Positions 1 to 8,829 are shown, counted from the first letter of the stretch. The stretch: 64,000 nt of DNA from Ancrocorticia sp047501485 (GCA_047501485.1 JAZDRN010000002.1:186001-250000); one strand, 5' to 3'. Made by a program: numbers and translations. Notes: generated by a model from the sequence alone, not told the origin.

Positions 1-420
1 GAAGGCGCGCACAATCCTGGGGTTGAGGCGCGGTTCGCGCCGGAGAGCTTCCTTGATCGTGATCTCGGCCGTCGGGACCTGGGTGTCCTGGGCTCCCTTG
101 AAGAACCGGTCCGGGTACTCTTCGTCGTCGCCCTCGACGGAAACGAAAAGCCCCCCGGTGGTTTCGACGGCATCGGGGTGGATACGGGTAAGGATGGCAT
201 TCTCTTCCGCACATTCGGTTGCCGAATGCGGATCGGAGACGACGTATCGCCCTCCGGAATGCAGAAGGCCGTGGTAACGGCCCGTGGTTCCCTGGCCGAG
301 ATCGACGCGCTCGACGAGGATGGCTTTCAATCCGCGCATGGCCGCATCACGAAGGACACCGACGCCGGTTGCCCCTCCGCCGATGATGACGACATCGCAG
401 GTTAATTTCTTGGCTGACAC
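1..420 (-). CDS. glpA: Anaerobic-type glycerol-3-phosphate dehydrogenase, N-terminal part (cut by window edge)
   Basis: Only the first 140 codons lie in the window; the gene runs off position 1 in frame. Reading from GTG at 420, the protein opens with a Rossmann FAD-binding strand and the GGGATG motif (residues 14-19), followed by the dinucleotide-fold acidic end (LVERVDLGQGTTGR) and the HSGGRYV stretch typical of GlpA/GlpD flavoproteins. The family oxidises sn-glycerol 3-phosphate to dihydroxyacetone phosphate and passes electrons to the quinone pool, which fits the menaquinone genes downstream. GlpA rather than GlpD is inferred from the form of the N-terminus; glpB/glpC would have to lie outside the window. 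The Shine-Dalgarno before this GTG is weak. It is divergent from the SorC-like regulator, and the two share a 99-bp spacer full of TGCA motifs. Confidence 0.8.
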   Translation of the reverse strand, partial: MSAKKLTCDVVIIGGGATGVGVLRDAAMRGLKAILVERVDLGQGTTGRYHGLLHSGGRYVVSDPHSATECAEENAILTRIHPDAVETTGGLFVSVEGDDEEYPDRFFKGAQDTQVPTAEITIKEALRREPRLNPRIVRAF

Positions 421-443
421 AGTTTCACTCTACCGATGTGTCG

Positions 444-520
444 TGCATCTCGAATACCAAAGGAACTATGTGCATTCGTGCATGATACGAGTGGGAGATT
501 GTGCAGGTCATCGTGCACAA
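444..520. promoter_or_regulatory. TGCA-motif array in the glpA/regulator divergent spacer (probable operator)
   Basis: TGCA occurs at 444, 471, 479, 502 and 514. The last two form a perfect 7-bp inverted repeat, TTGTGCA (499-505) and TGCACAA (514-520), whose right arm overlaps the A of the regulator's ATG. The 471/479 pair is a second dyad with a 4-bp spacer. Inference: this is the binding site of the adjacent SorC-like protein, controlling itself and glpA. Confidence 0.5.
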
Positions 521-1533
521 TGGGTTATGTGGTAGATAGTTTGGAACGCCGACGGCTGGCCTATGAAGCCGCTCTCCTGTACTACATGGAGCAGCAGACC
601 ATGGAATCCATCGCGAAAAGGATGGGTCTGTCTCGCTCCACCGTGTCACGTCTCGTAGCCTCCGCGCGCGAGGAGGGGCTGGTCCGGATCACGCTGCACG
701 CCCCCCAGGAACCGGCCGCCACAACCGCATCGAGGCTCAGTTCGATGTATGGCGTGTCGGTGACGATCGTTCCGGTCTCCCAGCCGACGAGCGAACTGCG
801 CCGCCTCGAACGAGTGGCCTCTATGGCCGGGGCGATGATCTCGGACCTAGTCACGGACGGTGCCACCATTGGCGTGGCCTGGGGCACCACGCTTTCGGCG
901 GTTTCCGAACGGCTTGTGCCCAAGCATGTGGATCGCTCGATCGTGGTCCAGCTCAACGGTGCCGCAAACCCGGGCACCACCGGCATTCCCTTCGTGGGGG
1001 AGCTGCTGGGCAATTTCAGCCGAGCCTTCGGCGCGAAGGTCATGGCATTCCCTGTCCCCGCTTTCTTCGACTACGCCACCACCCGCGCGGCCCTGTGGCG
1101 CGAGCGTTCGATCGCCGCGGTCCGGGAGGCGGGGCGCAACGCCGACATCGCCATCTTCGGAGTGGGAGCCTTCGGCGCTCCACTGGCATCCCACGTCTAC
1201 GCTTCCGGTTATCTGGCCAACGACGATGTCATGAGACTGCGACGCGAAGGCGTCGTCGGCGATGTGTGCACCGTGTTGGTGCGTTCGGATGGCAGCTATT
1301 CCGACATCGAGATCAACTCGCGCGCTTCGGGCCCCACCCCTGCTGAGTTGCAGAAGATTCCGCGCCGGGTATGCGTTGTGGCGGGCCCTGCGAAATCCAC
1401 CGCCCTCATCGGCGTCCTGCGCTCGGGAGCGGTCACCGATCTCATCGTGGATGACGAATGCGCCCAGCGCGTCCTCGAAGAGAGCGAACGGCCGTGGCGG
1501 GCGCGGCCGACGGGCGCTGGAATATCCCAGTGA
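520..1533 (+). CDS. SorC/DeoR-type sugar-binding transcriptional regulator
   Basis: The 337-residue protein has an N-terminal helix-turn-helix (about residues 28-47, ESIAKRMGLSRSTVSRLV) and a long C-terminal effector domain of the SorC sugar-binding fold, with the typical GVAWGTTLSAV segment near residue 120. Members bind phosphorylated sugars or polyols and repress or activate neighbouring catabolic operons. The reading frame is open further upstream to 436, but ATG 520 is chosen because the protein then begins just ahead of the HTH and the upstream residues are Cys/Ser-rich and unlike the family. There is no clear ribosome-binding site, so a leaderless transcript is possible. Divergence from glpA suggests control of glycerol-3-phosphate metabolism; the inducer cannot be read from sequence. 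Confidence 0.8.
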   Translation: MGYVVDSLERRRLAYEAALLYYMEQQTMESIAKRMGLSRSTVSRLVASAREEGLVRITLHAPQEPAATTASRLSSMYGVSVTIVPVSQPTSELRRLERVASMAGAMISDLVTDGATIGVAWGTTLSAVSERLVPKHVDRSIVVQLNGAANPGTTGIPFVGELLGNFSRAFGAKVMAFPVPAFFDYATTRAALWRERSIAAVREAGRNADIAIFGVGAFGAPLASHVYASGYLANDDVMRLRREGVVGDVCTVLVRSDGSYSDIEINSRASGPTPAELQKIPRRVCVVAGPAKSTALIGVLRSGAVTDLIVDDECAQRVLEESERPWRARPTGAGISQ

Positions 1534-2030
1534 CCATTCGTTTTCGGTTAGCCAAACCCTCCGATGTCCGGGCTATAGCCGCGCTCGTCGGCCCCTACGC
1601 CACTCGCGGCATCCTCGTTGAGAAGGAGCTCATCGCCTATTTCGAGGATGTTCAGGAGTTCATCGTGGCTCATCGCGAGGACACGCTCGTGGGATGCGGC
1701 GCACTGCATGTGCTGTGGGACGACATAGCGGAGGTGCGCACGCTGGCAGTCTCCCCTGAGGCGCTGGGTACGGGCGTGGGGCACCTGCTCCTCGAGAAAC
1801 TGGAGCGGCGCGCACGCAGCCTCGAACTGCGCCGCCTCTTCTGCCTCACCTTCGAGGTGGACTTCTTCGCCTCCCATGGCTTCACCGAGATCGAGGGCAC
1901 CCCCATCGGTACCGACGTCTATCAGGAGATGCTCCTCTCGCACGACGACGGCGTCGCCGAGTTCCTCGACCTGGCCAAGGTGAAGCCGAACACCCTGGGC
2001 AACACCAGGATGCTCAAGGAACTGTGGTGA
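1530..2030 (+). CDS. argA: Amino-acid N-acetyltransferase (N-acetylglutamate synthase, short actinobacterial ArgA)
   Basis: A 166-residue single-domain GNAT protein that would acetylate L-glutamate with acetyl-CoA as the first step of arginine synthesis. The acetyl-CoA loop is LGTGVG at residues 79-84. CGALHVLW, HGFTEIEGTP and the C-terminal VAEFLDL...KPNTLGN run match the Mycobacterium Rv2747 (ArgA) type, which lacks the amino-acid kinase domain of enterobacterial ArgA; length is also like that family. The start is the GTG at 1530, which overlaps the regulator's stop by 4 bp (GTGA), so translation is probably coupled. No other arginine gene is nearby. Confidence 0.85.
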   Translation: MTIRFRLAKPSDVRAIAALVGPYATRGILVEKELIAYFEDVQEFIVAHREDTLVGCGALHVLWDDIAEVRTLAVSPEALGTGVGHLLLEKLERRARSLELRRLFCLTFEVDFFASHGFTEIEGTPIGTDVYQEMLLSHDDGVAEFLDLAKVKPNTLGNTRMLKELW

Positions 2031-2162
2031 CCTGCTGACCTAAATGGGCACCAGGTGGTTCTCGGTGCCGTATATGGCGTTGACATCGGTTGTGCTCCCA
2101 TCTAGGGACGGAACGGCACATGCCACGGGCGGTTTCGGTCGGAATCCGGAAGCGGGGAGCGC

Positions 2163-2585
2163 CTAATCCCCGCCGCGCTTCGCCGATCTCCCGAGGAGCC
2201 TGGACAGCAACAACATCGCCAGAGGACCCTGCAGGCCGACGGCGCCCACGAGGAAGGCCTGCAGCAGCGGCTCGTCGGTGTGAGTCAGGATGCCCGCCGC
2301 GGGAACGGTCACCGCCGCAATGCACGCTCCCACCAGGAGAAGCCCGGAGCCGTTGCGATAGAGGCGTCGCCAATCCTCGGGTGCCGTACGAGTGGCTCCG
2401 AGGAGCAGATAGGCGGCAGCAAGAACCATGACTCCACCGGGGACGACGAGCATGAGCGGGAGCCGCCCGGCCGAATCGGGTCCCATCCAGGACAGCACGA
2501 GCCCCACGGTGCCCATGATGATGGCTCCGAAGGCGAGCACGATTCCAATCTGGGCGAGGCGCTGTAGGCGGATATGGGGTTCCAT
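2163..2585 (-). CDS. Small integral membrane protein, unknown function
   Basis: A 140-residue protein with four predicted membrane segments (roughly residues 12-34, 43-63, 80-100 and 110-128) and a basic C-terminus (SRLLGRSAKRGGD). No family is recognised. A TAGAAT hexamer ends 6 nt before the ATG, which would give a leaderless mRNA; no Shine-Dalgarno is visible. The gene stands alone on the minus strand, between argA and mutY. The 132 bp between argA and this gene's stop hold only a small GCACC/GGTGC hairpin. Confidence 0.6.
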   Translation of the reverse strand: MEPHIRLQRLAQIGIVLAFGAIIMGTVGLVLSWMGPDSAGRLPLMLVVPGGVMVLAAAYLLLGATRTAPEDWRRLYRNGSGLLLVGACIAAVTVPAAGILTHTDEPLLQAFLVGAVGLQGPLAMLLLSRLLGRSAKRGGD

Positions 2586-2635
2586 GGCTTTATTCTACGG
2601 GTGCCCTCTCGGTTTAGGTGGGCCCAGCGCCCGCC

Positions 2636-3511
2636 CTAACCCTCGGGAAGCCGGTAGCCATTGGCGTCGGAGCTCGCCAAGCCGTCGCCCACCAGCGACT
2701 CCAAGGCGACGTCGAAACGCGCGGCGGTGAGCCGACTGCGTTTGAACAGAATCTCACGGTCGACGGGACCCTGTGCGGAGCGCAGGACGGCCATGATTTT
2801 GCCGCGGGCCTCGCGATGGGTGCCGGTGAACTTCTGAACCCTGCGTTCCTGGGTGCTCGACGGCTTGCCTGCAGCGAGCCACCGGCAGTGGTCGCTCAGA
2901 GGGCACTGCTCGCATCGTGGATTGCGAGCGGTGCATACCAGCGCTCCGAGTTCCATGATGGCCGCATTCCACTGGGCCGCCTCCTCCCCGTCCAGGGGGA
3001 CGAGAGCTTCAGCCCTGGCTATCTCGGCTTTCTTCAGGGACGGCGGCGGAAATTCCTCGCCATTGAGACGGGCGATAACCCGGCGGATATTGGTGTCGAG
3101 AACCGTGGAACGCTCGCGATAGGCGAAAGCGATGATCGCGTCGGCCGTGTAGGGGCCGATTCCCGGAAGGGAGAGCAGATCGTCGCGCCCGTGTGGGAGC
3201 TCGCCCCCGAATCTTTCGACGACGGCGAGGGCGCACTCGCGCAGTCGCAGCGCCCTGCGCGGGTAACCCAGCCGGTCCCAAGCCACGATGACCTCGGCAG
3301 GAGACGCCGCTGCGAGTTCGGCCGGTGTGGGCCAGCGTTCCATCCATCGCTCCCACTGCGGGAGAACCCTGACGACCGGCGTCTGCTGGCTCATAACCTC
3401 GCAGACGAGAATCGACCAGGCATCCGTCCCTGCCTCACGCCACGGAAGGGGGCGAGAATGACGTGCGAACCATTGGGACAGAGCGAAGAACACCGCCCTA
3501 GTCTGCCTCAT
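2636..3511 (-). CDS. mutY: A/G-specific adenine DNA glycosylase MutY
   Basis: A 291-residue base-excision repair enzyme that removes adenine mispaired with 8-oxoguanine. Visible features: the EVMSQQT helix with catalytic Glu38, the helix-hairpin-helix LPGIGPYTAD (115-124), catalytic Asp139 in VLDTNIRRV, and a [4Fe-4S] ligand set C193-x6-C200-x2-C203-x5-C209. The C-terminal NUDIX-like 8-oxoG recognition domain of longer MutY proteins is short or absent, as in many actinobacteria. The frame stays open upstream to 4051, but that part is antisense to the next gene; ATG 3511 places the MutY fold at the start. mutY and radA are also close together in mycobacteria, which supports the assignment. Confidence 0.92.
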   Translation of the reverse strand: MRQTRAVFFALSQWFARHSRPLPWREAGTDAWSILVCEVMSQQTPVVRVLPQWERWMERWPTPAELAAASPAEVIVAWDRLGYPRRALRLRECALAVVERFGGELPHGRDDLLSLPGIGPYTADAIIAFAYRERSTVLDTNIRRVIARLNGEEFPPPSLKKAEIARAEALVPLDGEEAAQWNAAIMELGALVCTARNPRCEQCPLSDHCRWLAAGKPSSTQERRVQKFTGTHREARGKIMAVLRSAQGPVDREILFKRSRLTAARFDVALESLVGDGLASSDANGYRLPEG

Positions 3512-3552
3512 CCGAAGCGTCCCGGCGAGTTTGGCTGGGCGGCGGTGATAGC

Positions 3553-4686
3553 GTGTCACTCGTGAGATCCGATCAGTCCGACGACCCGAAGAAGCGCCCG
3601 CGATCCGCGAGTGAGCGGCGTCCCTCCCGCGGCCGGGGCTCCCGCACGCCAGCCGATGGCGAAAGGCGGCGCCCGGCCTCGCAGGCTCCCCGCCGCCCGG
3701 GCAGTGATCGGAACGAAGCCGACTCACCGAAGCAGAAGCGCGATCGTTCCTCGGACGCGGCCAACCCGCGGGGAAAAGCTCAAGGAGCGGGTCGGGCGAA
3801 GGCTCAAGGAGCGGGTCGAGATGCGGCGCGATCGCGCAAGGCCACGAATGGTTCGCATACGAGAGCGTCCGGCGCGCGAGCATCCGATTCGCCGCGAGAG
3901 CGCACTCGCGCCGGCGAACGCGGTGCCCAGGCAGATAGACGCGGTGCCCAGGCAGGCAGGCGACCACAGAAGCAGCAACGCCGGCCAGCGCGCGAGGGGC
4001 GGAAAGAGCAGAATACGGCGCGGCCCCAGAGCGGGCGGCGAGATGCCGCAAAGAGTTCGGTGCGTGCCGCGAGGGGGGACAACAAGACGCAGCGGGCGCG
4101 GATGAGCGCTCGGGAGCGCCAGCGGCGGATCGTGCAGCAGGAGGTGGCCATGCGCCGCCGAAAGGTTGTCATCCTCGTTGCCCTAGTCGCCGCGATAGTC
4201 CTGGCGGGCGCCCTCGGCGTGTACTTCCTCAACAGCCGCGGTGGCGATGAATCGACCGCGCTGGAGCCTCCGACGGAACGGTGGTCCAACGTGGCCTGCA
4301 CGGCGGAGAACGTCGCGGTCACCTTCGAGGGGCCGACCGAGGCGGCAGCTGGTCGAGAGGTCGCTTTCACCGTCACCTTGAAGAACCAATCGGATGAACA
4401 CCCTTGCTATTTCGATGCGGGGTGGTCGAACGTCGACATCACGGTGACGTCTGGGAACGATACGGTCGTCTCCACTCAGGAGTGCCAGATCGGCTCGGAG
4501 AACAAGCAGCTTCTGATCGACAGGAGCGCCGAGGCCTCCTTCACGTTGACTTGGCCCGGTGGCGTGGGCGATGCCGCGTGCGGCGCCCCCGATGCGAATC
4601 CCTCCCGACCGGGAACCTATGTTGCCCATCTGAGCTTCAAGGACAAAACGGCGGAGGACGCCGAAGCGGTTTTCGTTGTGAACTAG
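3553..4686 (+). CDS. Membrane-anchored protein with long basic disordered cytoplasmic region and exported C-terminal domain
   Basis: A 377-residue protein, GTG start at 3553 (another in-frame GTG at 3562). Residues 1-200 are extremely rich in Arg, Ala, Gly and Ser with no hydrophobic core, and include short tandem repeats: the KAQGAGR unit twice (DNA repeat about 3775-3825) and the RGAQA unit twice (about 3920-3960). One membrane helix follows at about 202-223, flanked by RRRK, so the N-terminus is inside. The exported C-terminal 150 residues look like a small beta-sandwich with three or four cysteines, like other actinobacterial exported domains of unknown role. The basic region could bind nucleic acid or acidic polymers; that is speculation. 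It ends 22 bp before the convergent radA stop. Confidence 0.7.
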   Translation: MSLVRSDQSDDPKKRPRSASERRPSRGRGSRTPADGERRRPASQAPRRPGSDRNEADSPKQKRDRSSDAANPRGKAQGAGRAKAQGAGRDAARSRKATNGSHTRASGARASDSPRERTRAGERGAQADRRGAQAGRRPQKQQRRPAREGRKEQNTARPQSGRRDAAKSSVRAARGDNKTQRARMSARERQRRIVQQEVAMRRRKVVILVALVAAIVLAGALGVYFLNSRGGDESTALEPPTERWSNVACTAENVAVTFEGPTEAAAGREVAFTVTLKNQSDEHPCYFDAGWSNVDITVTSGNDTVVSTQECQIGSENKQLLIDRSAEASFTLTWPGGVGDAACGAPDANPSRPGTYVAHLSFKDKTAEDAEAVFVVN

Positions 4687-4708
4687 CTTTGAACTAGCTT
4701 CCTCACCT

Positions 4709-6082
4709 TCATCTGTCCAGAGGCAGCACCGACCGCATCGCTTCGACGATATCGCCGCACGGACGCACCTGGACGCCCGCCGGTACCTTGACGTCCGAGC
4801 TCTGCGCGGGCGTCAAGGCCACAGTGAATCCCAGCCGGGCAGCTTCGGCCAGTCTCTGCTGCAGTCCGGTCACCGGACGAAGCTCTCCCGTCAGCGAGAC
4901 CTCACCGATCGCGATGACGCCGGGAGCCAGAGGAAGGTCGAGGTTGGCGGAGGCAAGAGCCAGCGCCATTGCTGCGTCGGATGCCGGCTCACTCGCGCGA
5001 GCTCCCCCAACGGTGGAGACGAAGACATCCCTCCTGTCCATCTCGAAGCCGAGACGCGATTGCAGGACCGCGACCATCATCGCCACCCGGGAGGAATCCA
5101 CCCCGCTGGTGGTGCGCCGCGGGGAGCCCGCGCAAGGAACGACGAGGCCTTGTACTTCGACGGGCATGGGACGGCGCCCCTCCATGGTCATGGTGGCGCA
5201 GGTGCCTGGAACGGTGAGATTACGCGCGGATAGGAAGAGACCGGACGGATCGGCCAGGCCAACGATGCCGTCGTCGGTCAGCTCGAAGCATCCCACTTCG
5301 TCGGTGGGACCATAACGGTTCTTGACGGCTCGAACCATACGCAGCCGGGAATGTTTATCCCCCTCGAACTGACAGACCACGTCCACCACATGTTCGAGCA
5401 CGCGCGGCCCGGCGATCGAGCCATCCTTCGTCACGTGCCCGACGAGAAGAATGGGGAGAGCCCTTTCCTTGGCCAGGGCTACGAAGGCCGCCGAGACGGC
5501 GCGAACCTGAGCCACGCCTCCGGCGGCGCCGTCGACCTTGGAGTCCGCGATCGTCTGCACGGAATCGACCACCAGGAGAGAGGGCTTCGTCTGTGCCACG
5601 TGACCGAGGATCTTGGAGAGATCCGATTCCGCGGCCAAGTGGAGATTGGGGTTCAGGGCACCGATGCGTTCGGCCCGCAGCCTCACCTGCGACGCCGACT
5701 CCTCTCCCGTCACATAGAGCACCGGGGAGCGTCCCGATCGCACTGCCTGATCGGCAGCGCGGGCCGAGACGTCGAGGAGGAGGGTGGATTTGCCGACGCC
5801 CGGCTCGCCGGCCAGAAGGATGACCGCGCCGGGAACCAACCCACCGCCCAGGACTCGATCCAGCTCGTCTACGCCGGTCGCTTGCTTGTGCGAGGCGGTT
5901 GTGGCCACATCGGTGATGGGTAACGCCGGGCTGGAGGGAGCCAGAGCCTGCGGGGTGCGTTGCTCGCCCGCCTCTTCGAGCGAGCCCCACGCTCCGCACT
6001 GCGAACAGCGGCCCACCCACTTCGTGGTGGTCCAGCCGCACTCGGTGCAGGTATAGGTGATGGCGGGTGCCTTTGGAGTCAT
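4709..6082 (-). CDS. radA: DNA repair protein RadA (Sms)
   Basis: A 457-residue RecA-like branch-migration ATPase acting on recombination intermediates. Order of domains: an N-terminal C4 zinc finger (CTECGW...CSQCGAW), a RecA-type ATPase with Walker A GEPGVGKST, the RadA-specific KNRYG motif, and a C-terminal Lon-protease-like domain. Length is normal. It starts with ATG at 6082, 50 bp after the end of the trkA gene on the same strand, so it may be read with the potassium-uptake pair. Confidence 0.95.
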   Translation of the reverse strand: MTPKAPAITYTCTECGWTTTKWVGRCSQCGAWGSLEEAGEQRTPQALAPSSPALPITDVATTASHKQATGVDELDRVLGGGLVPGAVILLAGEPGVGKSTLLLDVSARAADQAVRSGRSPVLYVTGEESASQVRLRAERIGALNPNLHLAAESDLSKILGHVAQTKPSLLVVDSVQTIADSKVDGAAGGVAQVRAVSAAFVALAKERALPILLVGHVTKDGSIAGPRVLEHVVDVVCQFEGDKHSRLRMVRAVKNRYGPTDEVGCFELTDDGIVGLADPSGLFLSARNLTVPGTCATMTMEGRRPMPVEVQGLVVPCAGSPRRTTSGVDSSRVAMMVAVLQSRLGFEMDRRDVFVSTVGGARASEPASDAAMALALASANLDLPLAPGVIAIGEVSLTGELRPVTGLQQRLAEAARLGFTVALTPAQSSDVKVPAGVQVRPCGDIVEAMRSVLPLDR

Positions 6083-6132
6083 ACCTCAAGCATATGTCGC
6101 GGCTCCGACAGGTTCTGCGCCGCGTGCGGCGC

Positions 6133-6792
6133 CTAGCGGTTGGCGAACGCCTCCAGGAGTTCGGAGTCGCCGGAGACGATGATGATGTCCTCGGGACCGA
6201 TTCGGGTTTCAGGCTGGGTGTACTCGAAAGGTTGGCCCGGCGATTTCACCCCGATGATGGTGACGCCAAAGCGCTCGCGGACCCGGGACTCAGATATGGC
6301 GAAGCCTCGGATGTCTCGCGGCGGGTACATCTTGATGATGGAGAACCCGTCCTCCATCTCGATGTAGTCGAGCATCTTGCCGGACAGCATATGGGCGACG
6401 CGGGCGCCGGCGTCGAACTCCGGATAGACGACATGGTGCGCGCCGATGCGGCGCAGGATGCGCCCGTGCGAACGCGAGATCGCCTTGGCCCAGATCTGCT
6501 GCATGCCGATGTCCACGAGGTTGGCGGTCACCAGCACCGAGGATTCGAGGGCGGTGCCGACGCCTACGACAGCCACGGAGAAGTCGCGTGCCCCGGCTTG
6601 CTCGAGGGCGTCGGCATTGGCGGCGTCGGCCTCGATGATATGGAACCGATGCGACCACCGCTGTACGAGGTCGGGATCCTTTTCGAGTGCGAGGACGTCA
6701 CGACCCAGATCGTCCAATGTGGAGGCGATGGCCGAGCCGAACCTCCCCAGGCCTATGACGAGTACTGCTCCGTCGCCCTGTTGTGCAGGCAT
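6133..6792 (-). CDS. Potassium uptake regulatory subunit, TrkA/KtrA family
   Basis: A 219-residue cytoplasmic protein with one RCK_N Rossmann domain (GLGRFG at 14-19, acidic ALEKD at the end of the second strand) and one C-terminal TrkA_C domain. Such single-RCK proteins form octameric rings that gate KtrB/TrkH channels in response to ATP/ADP, and some respond to c-di-AMP. The Shine-Dalgarno AAAGGAG sits 5 nt before ATG 6792. It follows the channel gene by 63 bp on the same strand, a normal ktrBA order. Confidence 0.9.
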   Translation of the reverse strand: MPAQQGDGAVLVIGLGRFGSAIASTLDDLGRDVLALEKDPDLVQRWSHRFHIIEADAANADALEQAGARDFSVAVVGVGTALESSVLVTANLVDIGMQQIWAKAISRSHGRILRRIGAHHVVYPEFDAGARVAHMLSGKMLDYIEMEDGFSIIKMYPPRDIRGFAISESRVRERFGVTIIGVKSPGQPFEYTQPETRIGPEDIIIVSGDSELLEAFANR

Positions 6793-6855
6793 GGGATCTC
6801 CTTTGCGAATCAGTCGCGGATCGTTGATGGGTTCAGGCGATGACCTGGCGTTTGA

Positions 6856-8277
6856 TCAGCCGATGACCGGCCGCTCTTCCGGCAGGCGGATGACTCGTCG
6901 ACGCATGCGCAGTGCCAGGGCCGCCGCCAGTGTCATTGTGCCCGTTCTCCCCGCGAACATCAGTAGCACGAGGACCCACTTAGCGGCTACCGGAAGATCG
7001 GGGGTGATGCCTGTCGATAGACCACAGGTGGCAAACGCGGAAATGACTTCGAAGAGCACGTGGGACAGCGGCAGGTCGGTGATCTGGAGCAACGCGAGCG
7101 TGCCGATCCCGACCATCGACGCTCCCAGGAAGGTCGCGGCGATCGCCAGGCGCAGTACGTCGGGAGGCAGGCGCCGACCGAAGGCTTCGGTATCTCTGTC
7201 GCCGCGCGCCTCCGCGATGATGGCCAGCACGAGGACGGCAAGCGTGGTCACCTTGATGCCTCCCGCGGCGGAGGCGGAGCCGCCGCCGACGAACATGAGC
7301 GCGTCGAGGATGAACCACGTCGTCTCATTCATCTGGCTCACATCCAAGGTGGAGAGCCCCGAGGAACGCGCAGTGGCCGAATGCAGGAGAGAGGCATTGA
7401 GACGGTCGGCGATCGGGAGACTGCCGAGAGTGTCCGAGTTCCCCCACTCCAGCAGCGCGAAGGCGCACACACCCACGATGAAGAGCGCACCGTAGGTGAT
7501 GAGCGAGACCTTGGTGGTCAGGTTCCAGCGGTGGGCCATCCTCTTGTTGCGCCACATATCCAGGATGACGGGGAAGCCGATGGCCCCGACGAATGTTCCA
7601 AGCATGATGGGAACGGTCAGGGTCCAGTCGCCCAGATGCGGGCCGAGACCTTCGGGCATGATGACGAACCCACCGTTGTTGAAGATGGACGCCGCCATGA
7701 AGAATGCGTGCCAGAGTGAGGTGAGGAGGGGTTCGCCTTCTTTCAGGAAGAAGGGCGTCAGGACGAAGAAGAGCAACGTCTGCGCGGTGAGGGAGACGAC
7801 GACGACGGCACGGATCAGCGAACCGACCTCGCCCAGGCGGGCATGGGTCTCGGTTGCCGCAAGGAACTTGCGCGTCAGGCCGATATGACGGGAGACGGCC
7901 ATTCCCAGGATCGACGCGAGTGTCATGACGCCCAAGCCGCCGACCATCATGCCGATGGCGATGAAGAACTGGCCGACAGGGGACCAGTAGACGGCGGTCT
8001 CCACGGTGACGAGCCCTGTCACGCACACAGAGGAGGTCGCGGTGAACAGCGCGTCGATGAAGGGCGCCCGTTCGCCGCTGGAGGTGGCGATGGGCAGCTG
8101 GAGCAGCGCCGTCATGCCGAGGATGATGATGGCGAAAACGGCCAGGGCGAGCCTGGCGGGCGAATCGCGGGCGACATGGTCCACGCGATCGCGTGTCCGT
8201 TGCCAGAGGGAGGGCGTGAGGGAACCGGTGGCGGCGATTTCCGGTGCCGTCCCGTCCGGTTTTCTTCGAGTGGCCAC
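6856..8277 (-). CDS. TrkH/KtrB family potassium channel subunit
   Basis: A 473-residue integral membrane protein with about ten hydrophobic segments arranged as four membrane-pore-membrane repeats. Selectivity-filter-like turns are seen (for example TSSVCVTGL, FNNGGF, ARSSGLST, TCGLSTGI). It would carry K+ (perhaps with Na+) under control of the TrkA/KtrA protein encoded next. The start is GTG at 8277, with a strong AGGAGGTGA Shine-Dalgarno about 8 nt upstream. The residue after the second glycine of each filter cannot be used here to decide between Ktr and Trk subfamilies. Confidence 0.9.
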   Translation of the reverse strand: MATRRKPDGTAPEIAATGSLTPSLWQRTRDRVDHVARDSPARLALAVFAIIILGMTALLQLPIATSSGERAPFIDALFTATSSVCVTGLVTVETAVYWSPVGQFFIAIGMMVGGLGVMTLASILGMAVSRHIGLTRKFLAATETHARLGEVGSLIRAVVVVSLTAQTLLFFVLTPFFLKEGEPLLTSLWHAFFMAASIFNNGGFVIMPEGLGPHLGDWTLTVPIMLGTFVGAIGFPVILDMWRNKRMAHRWNLTTKVSLITYGALFIVGVCAFALLEWGNSDTLGSLPIADRLNASLLHSATARSSGLSTLDVSQMNETTWFILDALMFVGGGSASAAGGIKVTTLAVLVLAIIAEARGDRDTEAFGRRLPPDVLRLAIAATFLGASMVGIGTLALLQITDLPLSHVLFEVISAFATCGLSTGITPDLPVAAKWVLVLLMFAGRTGTMTLAAALALRMRRRVIRLPEERPVIG

Positions 8278-8504
8278 CGGTCACCTCCTAGCTCTTTCAC
8301 GCCTTGGGCGAATCGAACTTCCTTAATCTAACCCACAACGATGTCCATGACATGCCGAGTTGAGCGGGAATCGTGCTCGCAATCAGCCTTCCATCTCCGC
8401 CACGCCTTGGCAAGACCTAGGTGGGGGAAGGAAAAGTCATGTATCGTTGGCATGTCCCAACCTAATGTGGTGGGAATGGTTGATGGGTTGATCAGGACGG
8501 ATTA

Positions 8505-8720
8505 ATGACACAGCTACCACGCTCCGCACCGCAGTTCTACACTGTGGCAGAAGTGGCCGAGCTGACTCGGGTATCGAGAATGACCGTATATCGTATGGTG
8601 CATTCCGGTGACTTACCGGCAGTCAGGGTGGGCAGCTCCTATCGTGTCCCCAAGTCCGCTGTTGATGAACTGCTGGGCTCCTTCGAGGCCCCGGGGGACC
8701 AGCAGGTGGCCGGCGAGTAA
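8505..8720 (+). CDS. BldC/excisionase-like helix-turn-helix protein (Rv0500A type)
   Basis: A 71-residue protein made almost entirely of a MerR-type winged HTH: YTVAEVAELTRVSRMTVYRM followed by the wing HSGDLPAVRVGSSYRVP. This is the excisionase/BldC-like small DNA-binding family. In mycobacteria the matching gene (Rv0500A) is directly upstream of the bS22 gene, and the same order is seen here with a 109-bp gap, which supports the assignment. The start is ATG 8505, preceded by AGGACGG. It is divergent from the potassium channel gene; no operator is recognised in the 227-bp spacer. Confidence 0.85.
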   Translation: MTQLPRSAPQFYTVAEVAELTRVSRMTVYRMVHSGDLPAVRVGSSYRVPKSAVDELLGSFEAPGDQQVAGE

Positions 8721-8829
8721 GTTTCGCCTCACAATGTGGCGAGTTCCGCGAGGGCTCGTTGAACCTGTACCATATTTACTGTTCATTTGAGGGCGTATGT
8801 CCCCAATTTTCGACTGCCGGAGGTAACCT

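Noticed and set aside
2636..4051. Long 471-residue minus-strand frame containing MutY
   Set aside because: The part upstream of 3511 is antisense to the 3553-4686 gene, has no MutY features and arises from high-GC frame openness; MutY was trimmed to ATG 3511.
8473..8489. GGAAT...GTT near the BldC-like gene as a SigR promoter
   Set aside because: The spacing between GGAAT and the nearest GTT is wrong (1 or 9 bp, not 18-19).
8278..8504. A c-di-AMP riboswitch before the potassium channel gene
   Set aside because: No ydaO-type conserved core was recognised; only a strong Shine-Dalgarno is visible.
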